Positions 1 through 7,019 of a stretch of 13,807 nt of DNA are shown here, one piece after another. Every line of letters begins with the position of its first letter. Position 1 is the stretch's first letter. The translations under genes were made by a program, and so were the position numbers. Origin of the DNA: Bacilli bacterium (GTDB lineage: Bacteria; Bacillota_I; Bacilli_A; RF39; UBA660); contig CAADZW010000120.1 of NCBI GenBank assembly GCA_900753645.1, positions 1 to 13,807 on the forward strand. The letters run 5' to 3'. The notes under the pieces were generated by a model. The model was given only the letters and a program-made list of their open reading frames with translations. It was not told the DNA's origin and did not search any database.

Positions 1-383
1 ACCAACAAAACGACAATGGCCACATAGATAATATTTTGATATATCTTTTCACTTTTTCTTTCGACTGTATATGGCGATTTTATTTTGTTCTCATCTTTTT
101 TATTCTTAGCTTCATTTTTGATATCATCAAGTGATAACTTAGATGTGTAATCAAATAGATATTCGTTAAAATCGTCAACTACCTCTTCTTTATCAAGACC
201 TAAATATTTAGCATAATCTCTTATAAAAAACTTTAAGCTAAAAACATCTTGAAAAGTTTCAATATTCCCTTCTTCAAGATCTGCGATCTGACAGGGAGCA
301 ATTTTTAAATCTTCAGCTGCTTCTTCAATAGAAATCCCGATATTTTCTCTGGTTGATTTCAATTTTTCGCCAATTTCTTTCAT
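1..383 (-). CDS. RodZ-like helix-turn-helix membrane protein, C-terminus cut by left edge
   Basis: About 127 codons are visible. The N-terminal ~70 residues match the HTH_25/RodZ type of helix-turn-helix: it begins KEIGEKLKSTRENIGISIEE, continues with the IADLEEGN turn, and then has the FIRDYAKYLGLD block typical of RodZ. A charged linker (about residues 80-115) follows, and then the start of a hydrophobic segment (IIYVAIVVLL) that runs off the window, presumably the single membrane span. In the family, RodZ links MreB to the elongation machinery, so a cell-shape role is inferred. Two consecutive ATGs exist (386 and 383). The second is preferred because GAGGTG lies at a better distance (4 nt). 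The gene follows rnpB on the same strand, and I saw no convincing promoter of its own. A plain HTH regulator with a membrane anchor is the alternative. Confidence 0.8.
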   Translation of the reverse strand, partial: MKEIGEKLKSTRENIGISIEEAAEDLKIAPCQIADLEEGNIETFQDVFSLKFFIRDYAKYLGLDKEEVVDDFNEYLFDYTSKLSLDDIKNEAKNKKDENKIKSPYTVERKSEKIYQNIIYVAIVVLL

Positions 384-407
384 CATTCACCTCATTAATG
401 AAAAAAA

Positions 408-748
408 AATAATACTTATAAGCCATGTTCTGTCCTCTATAAAGAGTGGCAAACATCTATCTACCATCACTGGTTCTAAAGTAAGTTTTATTCCCTACTT
501 TAAACTCCCCTACCATAATTTGGGTTTCTTGCTTGTGGGGTTTACCGCGTTTCACCCTTCTATCACTAGAAGTTTCGTCACTGTGGCACTTTAAGTCTAC
601 TCTAATCTAAAAATAGATTATTTCGACGCCGTTAGTTTTAAACTACCATAGGTTATTTTTTCCCTATGCACAATCACTACTACCATTTCAGGATAGTGCA
701 AGCATGGACTTTCCTCTATATTAACTACAGCGTTTGCCAAGTATTATT
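408..748 (-). ncRNA. rnpB: RNase P RNA, type B-like
   Basis: This is the catalytic RNA of RNase P, which trims tRNA 5' ends. On the minus strand it carries GAGGAAAGTCCATGC (716-702; 5' strand of P4 and flanking conserved region), AAAGTGCCACAGTGACGAA, GAAACGCGGTAAACCCC, AAACCCAAATT followed by GGTAGGGGA, GTAGATAGATG, and finally ACAGAACATGGCTTA. These occur in the order and wording of the Bacillus subtilis RNA. The ends pair perfectly as helix P1: AATAATACTT (748-739) with AAGTATTATT (417-408). At about 341 nt it is shorter than the ~400-nt B. subtilis RNA. A run of nine U (409-401) follows P1 directly and may be the transcript end. The 5' strand of P1 contains the gpsB stop codon. A weak TATATA at 762-757 could be a -10 element, but I see no good -35. 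Confidence 0.95.
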
Positions 749-1073
749 CTTTACCGTATATAATTTTTTCAAGATTAGATAATCTTTTTAAAACATCGAC
801 ACTATTGGTACCAGATTCACTATCCGCACTTTCTTTAAGAATATCTAATTTGGTTTTTAAGTTCCTGATCTCTTGTTTTAATTTAATGTTATCGTTAGTT
901 AATTCTCTAATTTCATTAGTTAGTTCCTTGTTGATAGCAATAAATTCCTCATAATCACGCATGACAACATCTAAAAACTTATCAACCTCTTGAGGACGAT
1001 AACCTCTTGTATCCAATTTGAATTCTTTGTCAAAAATATCTTTGACAGTAAGCATTATTCGATCTTGATACAT
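744..1073 (-). CDS. gpsB: Cell division/cell wall adaptor GpsB (DivIVA family)
   Basis: GpsB is a cytoplasmic membrane-associated adaptor that brings class A PBPs and other wall enzymes to division and elongation sites. The 109-aa product has the DivIVA N-terminal domain (KDIFDKEFKLDTRGYRPQEV, then DKFLDVVMRDYEEF), a coiled coil (about residues 42-80) and the short C-terminal helix (LKRLSNLEKIIYG) that forms the hexamer in B. subtilis GpsB. With the start at 1073, the PBP-binding pocket residues fall at Y25, D31 and D35, the same numbers as in B. subtilis. The start is supported by GGGTGG six nt upstream. An upstream in-frame ATG at 1121 overlaps the -35 element and cannot be used. The stop codon lies inside the 5' end of rnpB; gpsB-rnpB adjacency is also seen in B. 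subtilis. Confidence 0.93.
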   Translation of the reverse strand: MYQDRIMLTVKDIFDKEFKLDTRGYRPQEVDKFLDVVMRDYEEFIAINKELTNEIRELTNDNIKLKQEIRNLKTKLDILKESADSESGTNSVDVLKRLSNLEKIIYGKE

Positions 1074-1091
1074 ACTATACCACCCAGATAA

Positions 1092-1121
1092 ATTATATAA
1101 CAAAAAAGGACATCTTGTCAA
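1092..1121 (-). promoter_or_regulatory. Sigma-A-type promoter of gpsB(-rnpB)
   Basis: A perfect TTGACA (-35, 1121-1116) and a perfect TATAAT (-10, 1097-1092) are separated by 18 nt. Transcription would start near 1085, giving a leader of only about 12 nt with the ribosome binding site at its 5' end. It may also drive rnpB. Confidence 0.8.
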
Positions 1122-1127
1122 CCAAAA

Positions 1128-1220
1128 TCACTTCCTTATATTTCTAAAATAAGTAGCTAATTTGATAAACTTCACATCTTCTAACATTGCATCAAAAATT
1201 TGTTCAACATGATCATTCAT
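1128..1220 (-). CDS. Possible small protein, 30 aa, function unknown
   Basis: ATG at 1220 is preceded by GGGTGA (1230-1225) with 4-nt spacing, and reads 30 codons to a TGA at 1128: MNDHVEQIFDAMLEDVKFIK followed by LATYFRNIRK. The N-terminal half is acidic and amphipathic and the C-terminus is basic (RNIRK). It ends just before the gpsB -35 box, so the gpsB promoter is not inside it. I recognise no family and see no convincing promoter. The ribosome binding site is the main argument; it could equally be a chance ORF in an intergenic region. Confidence 0.4.
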   Translation of the reverse strand: MNDHVEQIFDAMLEDVKFIKLATYFRNIRK

Positions 1221-1270
1221 GCTATCACCCAATAGTATTAAAACACACAACTAAAAAAGTTGCATTAAAT

Positions 1271-1287
1271 TCGACAAAAGTTGTCAA
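1271..1287. promoter_or_regulatory. Inverted repeat upstream of recU, possible operator
   Basis: TCGACAA-AAG-TTGTCAA is a 7-bp inverted repeat with one mismatch, centred about 26 bp upstream of the recU -35 box. A second short dyad, CAACT-AAAAA-AGTTG, lies at 1248-1262. Neither matches the Bacillus LexA box (GAAC-N4-GTTC). The position suits an operator for recU-ponA or for the divergent small ORF, but AT-rich intergenic DNA produces such dyads by chance. Confidence 0.25.
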
Positions 1288-1304
1288 AATAATTTTTAAT
1301 TATC

Positions 1305-1333
1305 TTCAAAAAAGATAAAATGTATAGTATAAT
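1305..1333 (+). promoter_or_regulatory. Promoter of recU-ponA
   Basis: TTCAAA (-35, 1305-1310, 4 of 6 matches) and a perfect TATAAT (-10, 1328-1333) are separated by 17 nt. The expected transcription start is near 1340, only about 10 nt before the recU ATG. This promoter excludes the earlier in-frame ATG at 1320 as a start. Confidence 0.65.
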
Positions 1334-1349
1334 AGTAGTGGTGAATTCG

Positions 1350-1904
1350 ATGAATTATCCAAATGGTTTAAAAAAAACATTTAAAATAACAACAAGTAAT
1401 CGTGGTATGAGCTTAGAAAACGATATTAATGATACAAATGCTTACTATCGTAATAACAATATAGCTGTTATATATAAAAAGCCTACTCCAATTACCGTGA
1501 ATAAAGTTGATTATAAATCAAGAAAGAATGCGGTTATTAAAGAAGCTCACTTTATCGTGCCATCAACTACTGATTATAACGGTGTTTATCAAGGTTCATA
1601 CATCGATTTTGAAGCTAAAGAAACTAGACAAAACTATTTTCCTTTAGCAAATATTCACAAGCATCAAATTGAACATTTAAAACAAATTAAAAAATGTGGC
1701 GGAATCGGTTTTATTATCGTCAGATTTATTAAAGATAATAAGACCTACTTGTTAGAAATTGACAAATTGGTTAATTTTTTAGATAATAGTAAAAGAAAAT
1801 CTATTCCTCAAAAATATTTTGTCGAAAATGGTTTTTTAATTAAGCAAGGATATAATCCCTATTTAGACTATTTAAAAATAGTCGATGTTATTAAGGAGAG
1901 ATAA
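1350..1904 (+). CDS. recU: Holliday junction resolvase RecU
   Basis: RecU is the Firmicutes Holliday junction resolvase: a Mg-dependent nuclease of the restriction-endonuclease fold that cuts four-way junctions in recombinational repair and chromosome segregation. The 184-aa product keeps the family landmarks: NYPNG at the N-terminus, NRGM with an acidic helix after it, KKPTPI, PSTTDYNG (71-78, metal-ligand D75) and YIDFEAKET (84-92; D86, E88, K90 of the catalytic core), then HKHQIEHL and a C-terminal GYNPYLDYL. The start at 1350 is chosen because the ORF upstream overlaps the promoter and because family members begin close to YPNG. GGTGA lies five nt before it. The product is a little shorter than B. 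subtilis RecU (206 aa) because the loop after NYPNG is short. It lies 1 nt upstream of ponA, the same pairing as in B. subtilis. Confidence 0.96.
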   Translation: MNYPNGLKKTFKITTSNRGMSLENDINDTNAYYRNNNIAVIYKKPTPITVNKVDYKSRKNAVIKEAHFIVPSTTDYNGVYQGSYIDFEAKETRQNYFPLANIHKHQIEHLKQIKKCGGIGFIIVRFIKDNKTYLLEIDKLVNFLDNSKRKSIPQKYFVENGFLIKQGYNPYLDYLKIVDVIKER

Positions 1905-1905
1905 A

Positions 1906-4788
1906 ATGAAAAAGGTACATCCAAAAAAAGAAAATAAAAATAAAGAAAGTAAATTTATTAGAAAGATCAAGGAAAAATCAAAAATCATAATTTTAGCTTT
2001 AATTAGTGTTGTAGCTTTGATTATTGGTTCATTTACAATAGGTTTTATCTCAACAGTAATACTTTTAGTTATTGCTGGATTGATCTATTATTTTATAACT
2101 AAACCAAAAAAGAAAACTAAAAGAAGTGTGAAAGAAGTGCTGAAAACGGTTCTCATATTCTGTTTTTCATTTGCAATTTTCTTTTTGATTGTTGCCGTTG
2201 GTTTTGCTAGTTATATTATCCTAACCGCACCAGAATTTAATGCTGAAAACTTATACAATAAAGATGCTTCAATTCTTTATAACTCTGATGGTACTGAAAT
2301 GGCTAAAATTGGTGCTGAAATCAGACAAAAGGTTACTTATGATGAATTGTCACAAGATTTAATCGACGCAATTATTGCAACTGAGGATTCGCGTTTTTTC
2401 CAACACAGTGGTGTTGACTTACCGAGATTTTTAAAGGCTTCAATTAGCCAGTTGTTGGGAAAAGGTGGCGGTGGTGCCTCTACTTTAACTATGCAAGTAT
2501 CAAAAAACGCCTTTACCTCAAATGAAGATGAAGGATTGGAAGGTATTATTCGTAAGTTTACCGATGTTTACTTATCAGTATTTAAAATTGAAACTCATTA
2601 TACTAAAGAACAAATCATTGAATTTTATGTTAACTCTAACAATTTAGGTAGTTCTAATCGTGGTGTCGAACAAGCTAGTCAAGATTATTTCGGAAAAAGT
2701 GCTAGTGAATTAAATTTAGCTGAAGCAGCAATGATAGCTGGACTTTTCCAAGCTCCTAACGCTTATAATCCTTATTTATATCCTGAAGCTTGTGAAGGAA
2801 GAAGAATAGAAGTATTAAATTTAATGTTAAGACATGGATATATTACTGAAGAAGAATACAACATTGCTAAAGAACTAACTGTAGAAGAACTTTTAACTCA
2901 TGATAGTGATGAAGTATCTTCTGATGCTTATCAAGATTTTATCGATACTGTTGTCGAAGAAGTAATCAAACGTACTGGAAATGACCCTTATGCTGTACCG
3001 ATGAAAATATATACGACGATGGACAAGGAAATGCAAGAAACAATGGCAGGGGTTATGAATGGAACCTTATATGAATGGAAAGATGAATATGTTCAAGGAG
3101 CTTCAATCGTTATCGATGTTGAAAATGGAGAAATCAAAGCTGTTGGAGGTGGCCGTGATCGCGTTGTAAGAGGAGAAAATCTCGCAACTGATCTAAATCG
3201 TCAAATTGGCTCAACAGCAAAACCGCTTTATGACTACGGACCTGGAATCGAATATAATAATTGGTCAACTTACACACCATTTACTGATGAACCTTATTCG
3301 TATTCCGATGGCATTTCAATTAAAAACTGGGATAGTTCTTACTACTATTTCCAAACTTTACATGATGCTTTAAAATATTCTCGTAATATTCCAGCTGTCA
3401 AAGCCTTTCAACAAGTCGAAAATAGTAACATCAAAGAATTTGTGACAAATCTAGGCTTATCACCAGAAGTTGCAAATAATGGCCTAATTTATGAGTCGCA
3501 TGCTTTAGGTGGTTATAATGGAGAATCACCTCTTACTATGGCTGCTGCCTATGCTGCATTCTCTAATGGGGGATATTACATAGAACCACACAGCTTTACT
3601 AGAATCGAATACATTGACTCTGGTGAGACTTATGAAGTTAAGCCAATTACAAGACGAGCTATGAGTGAAGAAACCGCTTACATGATCACTAAAGTTTTGG
3701 AGGATACTTCTGGTTATGCTGTCGGTTTAAGTGTCAATGGTGTTAATTACGCCGCTAAAACTGGTACTACCAATTTAGATTCCCAAACAATTAGTGATTA
3801 TGATCTACCTAGAAATGCAATTAGTGATAAATGGATCGCAAGTTTTAATGATTCGTATGCTATTGCTGTTTGGTACGGTTATAAATATCTTGATAAAGAG
3901 CATTGTTTAACAACTTCCGATTATTCGATTAAAAGAGTTTTCCAAGCTATTGCTAAATCTGTTTATACAGAAAGATCTACTTGGGAACAACCAGACGGTG
4001 TTGTCAAAGTAGTCGTTGAAGATGAACTACCTAACGCTATGTTAGCTAGTGAATTTACGCCAAAAGATCAACAGATTACTGCTTATTTTAAAAAAGGTTT
4101 TGAACCAACACAAACATCAACTAGATATAGTCAATTAGAAAACGTTACTAGTTTAAATTATGACAGTAGTACTAACACACTCTCTTGGCAACCGATCGCT
4201 ACTCCTGATTTTATCGATACTGATTATTTGGCTAACATTTTTGATCAATTATATACAGATGAGAAAACTAAAGAAAGTGAATTAAATAAACGAATCAACT
4301 ACAACAATCAAAATATTGGTTCTGTTGTCTATGATATTTATGTTAAAGATAGTTCTGGTAATTTAACTTTACTTACAACAACTACTAATAATAGTTTTAT
4401 ATATCCTGTTACCGAAACGACAACCTTTGTTGTTAAATCAGCTTATTCTATCTTTAAAGATAATGCTAGTAGTGGTGCAGAGTTTACAATCGAAAAAGAT
4501 AGTTCAACTATTATCAGTTCCGAAATTAACGGTAGTTATACTGTGACTTTATCAGTTGGTCAACAATATGTAGAACCAGATAAACCAGTTATTGTCTTAG
4601 AAAATGGAATAACTGATGTTACTGATTTAGCTACTATTACTTACACTGTTAGAAGAAATTCTGATAATCAAGTTTTCAGTAGTGTTTCTTACATCAATAC
4701 AAACGCTGCTGACTCATATACAATTACCTATTATGTTAGCTACGGCAGTTATCAAAATACCTTGACAAAAATAGTCCAAATTCAATAA
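1906..4788 (+). CDS. ponA: Class A penicillin-binding protein (bifunctional glycosyltransferase/transpeptidase, PBP1A type)
   Basis: The enzyme polymerises and crosslinks peptidoglycan on the outer face of the membrane. The 960-aa product has a very basic cytoplasmic tail (1-26), a hydrophobic hairpin (about 27-64), a basic loop, and a further span (about 80-107). The GT51 domain follows, with catalytic E160 in EDSRFF and GASTLTMQ (190-197), then a block with RGVEQASQDYFGK. The transpeptidase has S436-T-A-K439, SRN (492-494) and K618-T-G. From about 740 to 960 there is a Thr/Ser-rich tail with a fibronectin-III-like segment (SLNYDSSTNTLSWQP) and a second Ig-like segment after KPVIVLENG. The start at 1906 has AAGGAGA six nt upstream; a longer frame from 1885 would overlap recU and lacks this spacing. 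The extra membrane hairpin is unusual, since class A PBPs normally have one span. Confidence 0.96.
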   Translation: MKKVHPKKENKNKESKFIRKIKEKSKIIILALISVVALIIGSFTIGFISTVILLVIAGLIYYFITKPKKKTKRSVKEVLKTVLIFCFSFAIFFLIVAVGFASYIILTAPEFNAENLYNKDASILYNSDGTEMAKIGAEIRQKVTYDELSQDLIDAIIATEDSRFFQHSGVDLPRFLKASISQLLGKGGGGASTLTMQVSKNAFTSNEDEGLEGIIRKFTDVYLSVFKIETHYTKEQIIEFYVNSNNLGSSNRGVEQASQDYFGKSASELNLAEAAMIAGLFQAPNAYNPYLYPEACEGRRIEVLNLMLRHGYITEEEYNIAKELTVEELLTHDSDEVSSDAYQDFIDTVVEEVIKRTGNDPYAVPMKIYTTMDKEMQETMAGVMNGTLYEWKDEYVQGASIVIDVENGEIKAVGGGRDRVVRGENLATDLNRQIGSTAKPLYDYGPGIEYNNWSTYTPFTDEPYSYSDGISIKNWDSSYYYFQTLHDALKYSRNIPAVKAFQQVENSNIKEFVTNLGLSPEVANNGLIYESHALGGYNGESPLTMAAAYAAFSNGGYYIEPHSFTRIEYIDSGETYEVKPITRRAMSEETAYMITKVLEDTSGYAVGLSVNGVNYAAKTGTTNLDSQTISDYDLPRNAISDKWIASFNDSYAIAVWYGYKYLDKEHCLTTSDYSIKRVFQAIAKSVYTERSTWEQPDGVVKVVVEDELPNAMLASEFTPKDQQITAYFKKGFEPTQTSTRYSQLENVTSLNYDSSTNTLSWQPIATPDFIDTDYLANIFDQLYTDEKTKESELNKRINYNNQNIGSVVYDIYVKDSSGNLTLLTTTTNNSFIYPVTETTTFVVKSAYSIFKDNASSGAEFTIEKDSSTIISSEINGSYTVTLSVGQQYVEPDKPVIVLENGITDVTDLATITYTVRRNSDNQVFSSVSYINTNAADSYTITYYVSYGSYQNTLTKIVQIQ

Positions 4789-4789
4789 T

Positions 4790-4817
4790 AAAAGTGCAAG
4801 AATTATCTTGCACTTTT
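4790..4817. terminator. Bidirectional terminator between ponA and nth
   Basis: A perfect 11-bp stem, AAAAGTGCAAG / CTTGCACTTTT, has a 6-nt loop. The T-rich 3' arm serves ponA; on the minus strand the arm ending ACTTTTATTATT serves nth. The nth stop codon sits in the loop. Confidence 0.85.
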
Positions 4818-5417
4818 ATATTTACACATTGATTGCAATTTACAATTTTCACAAAGAGGTTTAATTGCCTTGCAATAATACCTTCCAAACAAAACTAATT
4901 GATGATGGACACGACATAAATTATAATCTTTAAATTTTTTAGTTAATTTTACTTCTGTTTTATAAACATCGTCATTTTTATTAGCAATGCCAAGTCTAAT
5001 ACTAACGCGGTGAACGTGCGTATCGACAGCTACGCACTGAACATTATATAAATTGCTCAAAACAACATTAGCTGTCTTCCTTCCGACACCGGGTAGACTT
5101 TCTAAAAACTCGCGATCATTGGGAACAATATCCCCAACTTGTTCTAATTTTTTGGCTATTTCAATGATATTATTAGCCTTCTTATTAAAAGTTCCAATCG
5201 GCTTGATTATCTCTATTAAATCTTCTATTTTAGCATGGCGAAGCTTTTCTAAACTATCGTACTTTTTAAATAATATACTGGTAACCATATTAACTCTTTT
5301 ATCGGTAGTTTGAGCACTTAACATTGTTGCTAGTAATAGTTCATAATCTTTATTATAATTTAGCTCACATTTGGGATCTGGTATTAATTCGTCTAAATAA
5401 TTAACTATCTCGTTCAT
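4803..5417 (-). CDS. nth: Endonuclease III (DNA glycosylase/AP lyase)
   Basis: Nth removes oxidised pyrimidines and nicks the abasic site in base excision repair. The 204-aa protein has the helix-hairpin-helix LPGVGRKTAN (108-117) with the nucleophile K114, the catalytic aspartate D132 in VDTHVHR, and the iron-sulfur cluster ligands C182-x6-C189-x2-C192-x5-C198. Length is typical. The start overlaps the end of dnaD by 17 nt and has no clear ribosome binding site of its own, so translational coupling to dnaD is likely. The last codons form part of the shared terminator stem. The dnaD-nth pair is the classic Firmicutes arrangement. Confidence 0.97.
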   Translation of the reverse strand: MNEIVNYLDELIPDPKCELNYNKDYELLLATMLSAQTTDKRVNMVTSILFKKYDSLEKLRHAKIEDLIEIIKPIGTFNKKANNIIEIAKKLEQVGDIVPNDREFLESLPGVGRKTANVVLSNLYNVQCVAVDTHVHRVSIRLGIANKNDDVYKTEVKLTKKFKDYNLCRVHHQLVLFGRYYCKAIKPLCENCKLQSMCKYKSAR

Positions 5418-6033
5418 TTAACCAATCATAATCGAACAATTCTTTGTTCGATTTCTTATTTTGAAATTTCTTTCGATCATTAATAATATCTTGTTCATTT
5501 TTAATCCCTTTTTTGTGCCAATCATGAATTATTTTATCTATGTACCTTAAGTTGTTTACTCCGTTAAAAACAGCTTCTTTTAAAGCTAATAAGATTAATT
5601 CATCACTAAAATCCTTTTGCCATTCGCTTATTATTTCGTAATCCATTGGTGATAAAGTTCGACCGAATTCTTTTTCAAAGACATCGAAAAGGTTCTTTTT
5701 TTGATTTTTTGTTTCGTTGTTAATAATAGCAAAAGCTAATTTTTTATATAATTCTTCTAAATTGATTATCTCTTCCCTTACTTTTTTATTAACAACATCG
5801 ATTTTTAAAATGGTTTTTTCGACTAAGGAATTGATAATGTTCATTACTTCGTCCAATTTAAAATTTAAATCTTTAGCTATTTGTTTAGGATTGAAACAAC
5901 TATCTGAATTTAACAGATAAATTAAAACTATCAATTCAGAGTCTGTGATATTTAGGTTACGATAATTTTTGAGCAAAGTATCGGGAACGTAAAATGGTTC
6001 CTTTTTTAAAATTTCAATAAGTTTTTCTAACAT
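5401..6033 (-). CDS. dnaD: DNA replication initiation/restart protein DnaD
   Basis: DnaD helps load the replicative helicase together with DnaB and DnaI in Firmicutes. The 210-aa product has an N-terminal winged-helix oligomerisation domain (about 1-95; VPDTLLKNYRNLNITDSELI resembles B. subtilis DnaD) and a C-terminal DDBH2 domain (about 115-180) with LSPMDYEIISEW and the signature Y164-x3-I168-x3-W172, followed by KKGIK. The very C-terminal FDYDWLNE also matches the family. GTG 6042 and ATG 6039 also lie in frame, but ATG 6033 has AGGTGA at 5-nt spacing and is preferred. It lies 15 nt downstream of nrnA and overlaps nth. Confidence 0.93.
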   Translation of the reverse strand: MLEKLIEILKKEPFYVPDTLLKNYRNLNITDSELIVLIYLLNSDSCFNPKQIAKDLNFKLDEVMNIINSLVEKTILKIDVVNKKVREEIINLEELYKKLAFAIINNETKNQKKNLFDVFEKEFGRTLSPMDYEIISEWQKDFSDELILLALKEAVFNGVNNLRYIDKIIHDWHKKGIKNEQDIINDRKKFQNKKSNKELFDYDWLNERDS

Positions 6034-6048
6034 ATTCATCACCTATTT

Positions 6049-6996
6049 TTAGTTTGTTTGAAAATTCGCACAAACCTCATCTAATTCTTTCAGCATTTGA
6101 TCAACTTGTTCAAAATTACTAGGTCTAGCTCCACTAGCATAAATATGTCCACCGCCTTCATAATGATTAGCAACTGTATTGATAACTGGACCTTTTGATC
6201 TAATCGAACATTTAATGTAGTTATTACCTTTATCTTCACTACAGAAAACAACGACTTTAATCTGTTCAATATTGTTAAAATTTTCAATTAAATTACCTGC
6301 GGTAGAAGGATCAACTTCGTATTTTTTTAATATTTCATCGGTAATTTTAATGTAAGCTAAACCATTCCCAGTAATATTTAGATTTAAAGCAATAAAACCA
6401 GAAAAAATGATTTCTTTTAATGGTCTAACATATAAATTACTATAAAGTTGTGTGAACTTAAGATTAGTACTTTTTATCATCCAAGCGACTAATTCGAAAG
6501 TTTTATATGAAGTATAATCATATAAAAAGCGGTTAGTATCTGCTACTAAACCAATATATAGTTTAGAGGCAGCTTGTTGATTTATTTTTAGGTTTGTTTT
6601 TTTAGCTAATTCGATAATTAATTGACTAGCACTACTAGCTTTATCATCGATTAATTCAATATCGGCATAGCGTTCGACAAATGGATGATGATCGATTTTA
6701 ATAACATATTTAAAGTCCTTAGGATTAATTCCATCTATCCTTTTTAGGTCTGGTGTATCAGTTACGATTAACAATGCTTTAGATAAATCGATATCTGGAA
6801 GACGATCAACTGTACCAATATATCGAAAACGAGCGGCCGGAGCACCAACTACATAAACTTTTTTATGAGGAAACGTTGCTATAATCAATTCCTTTAAACC
6901 AAGTGTGCTACCTAAAGCATCAGGATCAGCACCGATATGTCTAGCAATAACGATCGTATCATATTTTTTTATCTTATTATATATCTTTTTAAACAT
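6049..6996 (-). CDS. nrnA: DHH/DHHA1 phosphoesterase, NrnA-type nanoRNase/pAp phosphatase
   Basis: NrnA-type enzymes degrade 2-5 nt RNA fragments and dephosphorylate 3'-phosphoadenosine 5'-phosphate in the cytoplasm. The 315-aa product is of usual length. Its motifs are RHIGADPDALGS (19-30; H20, D24, D26), VTDTPD with D80, the name-giving D102-H103-H104, D153 in VADTNRF, and GGGH (281-284) in the C-terminal DHHA1 domain that binds substrate. All metal-binding residues are present. It is the first gene of an nrnA-dnaD-nth transcript with a promoter just upstream. The ribosome binding site is weak (AGTGTG). A cyclic-dinucleotide phosphodiesterase of the GdpP type is unlikely because no PAS/GGDEF or membrane region precedes the DHH domain. 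Confidence 0.92.
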   Translation of the reverse strand: MFKKIYNKIKKYDTIVIARHIGADPDALGSTLGLKELIIATFPHKKVYVVGAPAARFRYIGTVDRLPDIDLSKALLIVTDTPDLKRIDGINPKDFKYVIKIDHHPFVERYADIELIDDKASSASQLIIELAKKTNLKINQQAASKLYIGLVADTNRFLYDYTSYKTFELVAWMIKSTNLKFTQLYSNLYVRPLKEIIFSGFIALNLNITGNGLAYIKITDEILKKYEVDPSTAGNLIENFNNIEQIKVVVFCSEDKGNNYIKCSIRSKGPVINTVANHYEGGGHIYASGARPSNFEQVDQMLKELDEVCANFQTN

Positions 6997-7019
6997 AAAT
7001 TCACACTTTCTACTTCTTT

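Noticed and set aside
401..417. Simple local terminator hairpin for rnpB.
   Set aside because: The nine-U run is preceded by the 3' strand of P1, whose partner is more than 300 nt away; there is no local stem, so I did not list a separate terminator.
1074..1121. Longer gpsB reading frame starting at 1121.
   Set aside because: It would begin inside the -35 box of a near-perfect promoter; the shorter start has a ribosome binding site and matches B. subtilis residue numbering.
1270..1276. Perfect Spo0A-box core (TGTCGAA on the minus strand).
   Set aside because: A 7-base core is expected by chance, no sporulation gene is in the window, and it is better explained as part of the 1271-1287 dyad.
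1320..1349. Longer recU reading frame starting at 1320.
   Set aside because: It spans the -10 element and would not be transcribed; the family N-terminus is at NYPNG.
5053..5920. Open frames on the plus strand opposite nth and dnaD (5053-5313, 5717-5920).
   Set aside because: They are antisense to well-supported genes, lack recognisable domains and arise from the AT-rich codon use of the real genes. The same holds for 11436-11696, 11744-12001 and 12511-12780 on the plus strand, and 6090-6287 and 12063-12263 on the minus strand.
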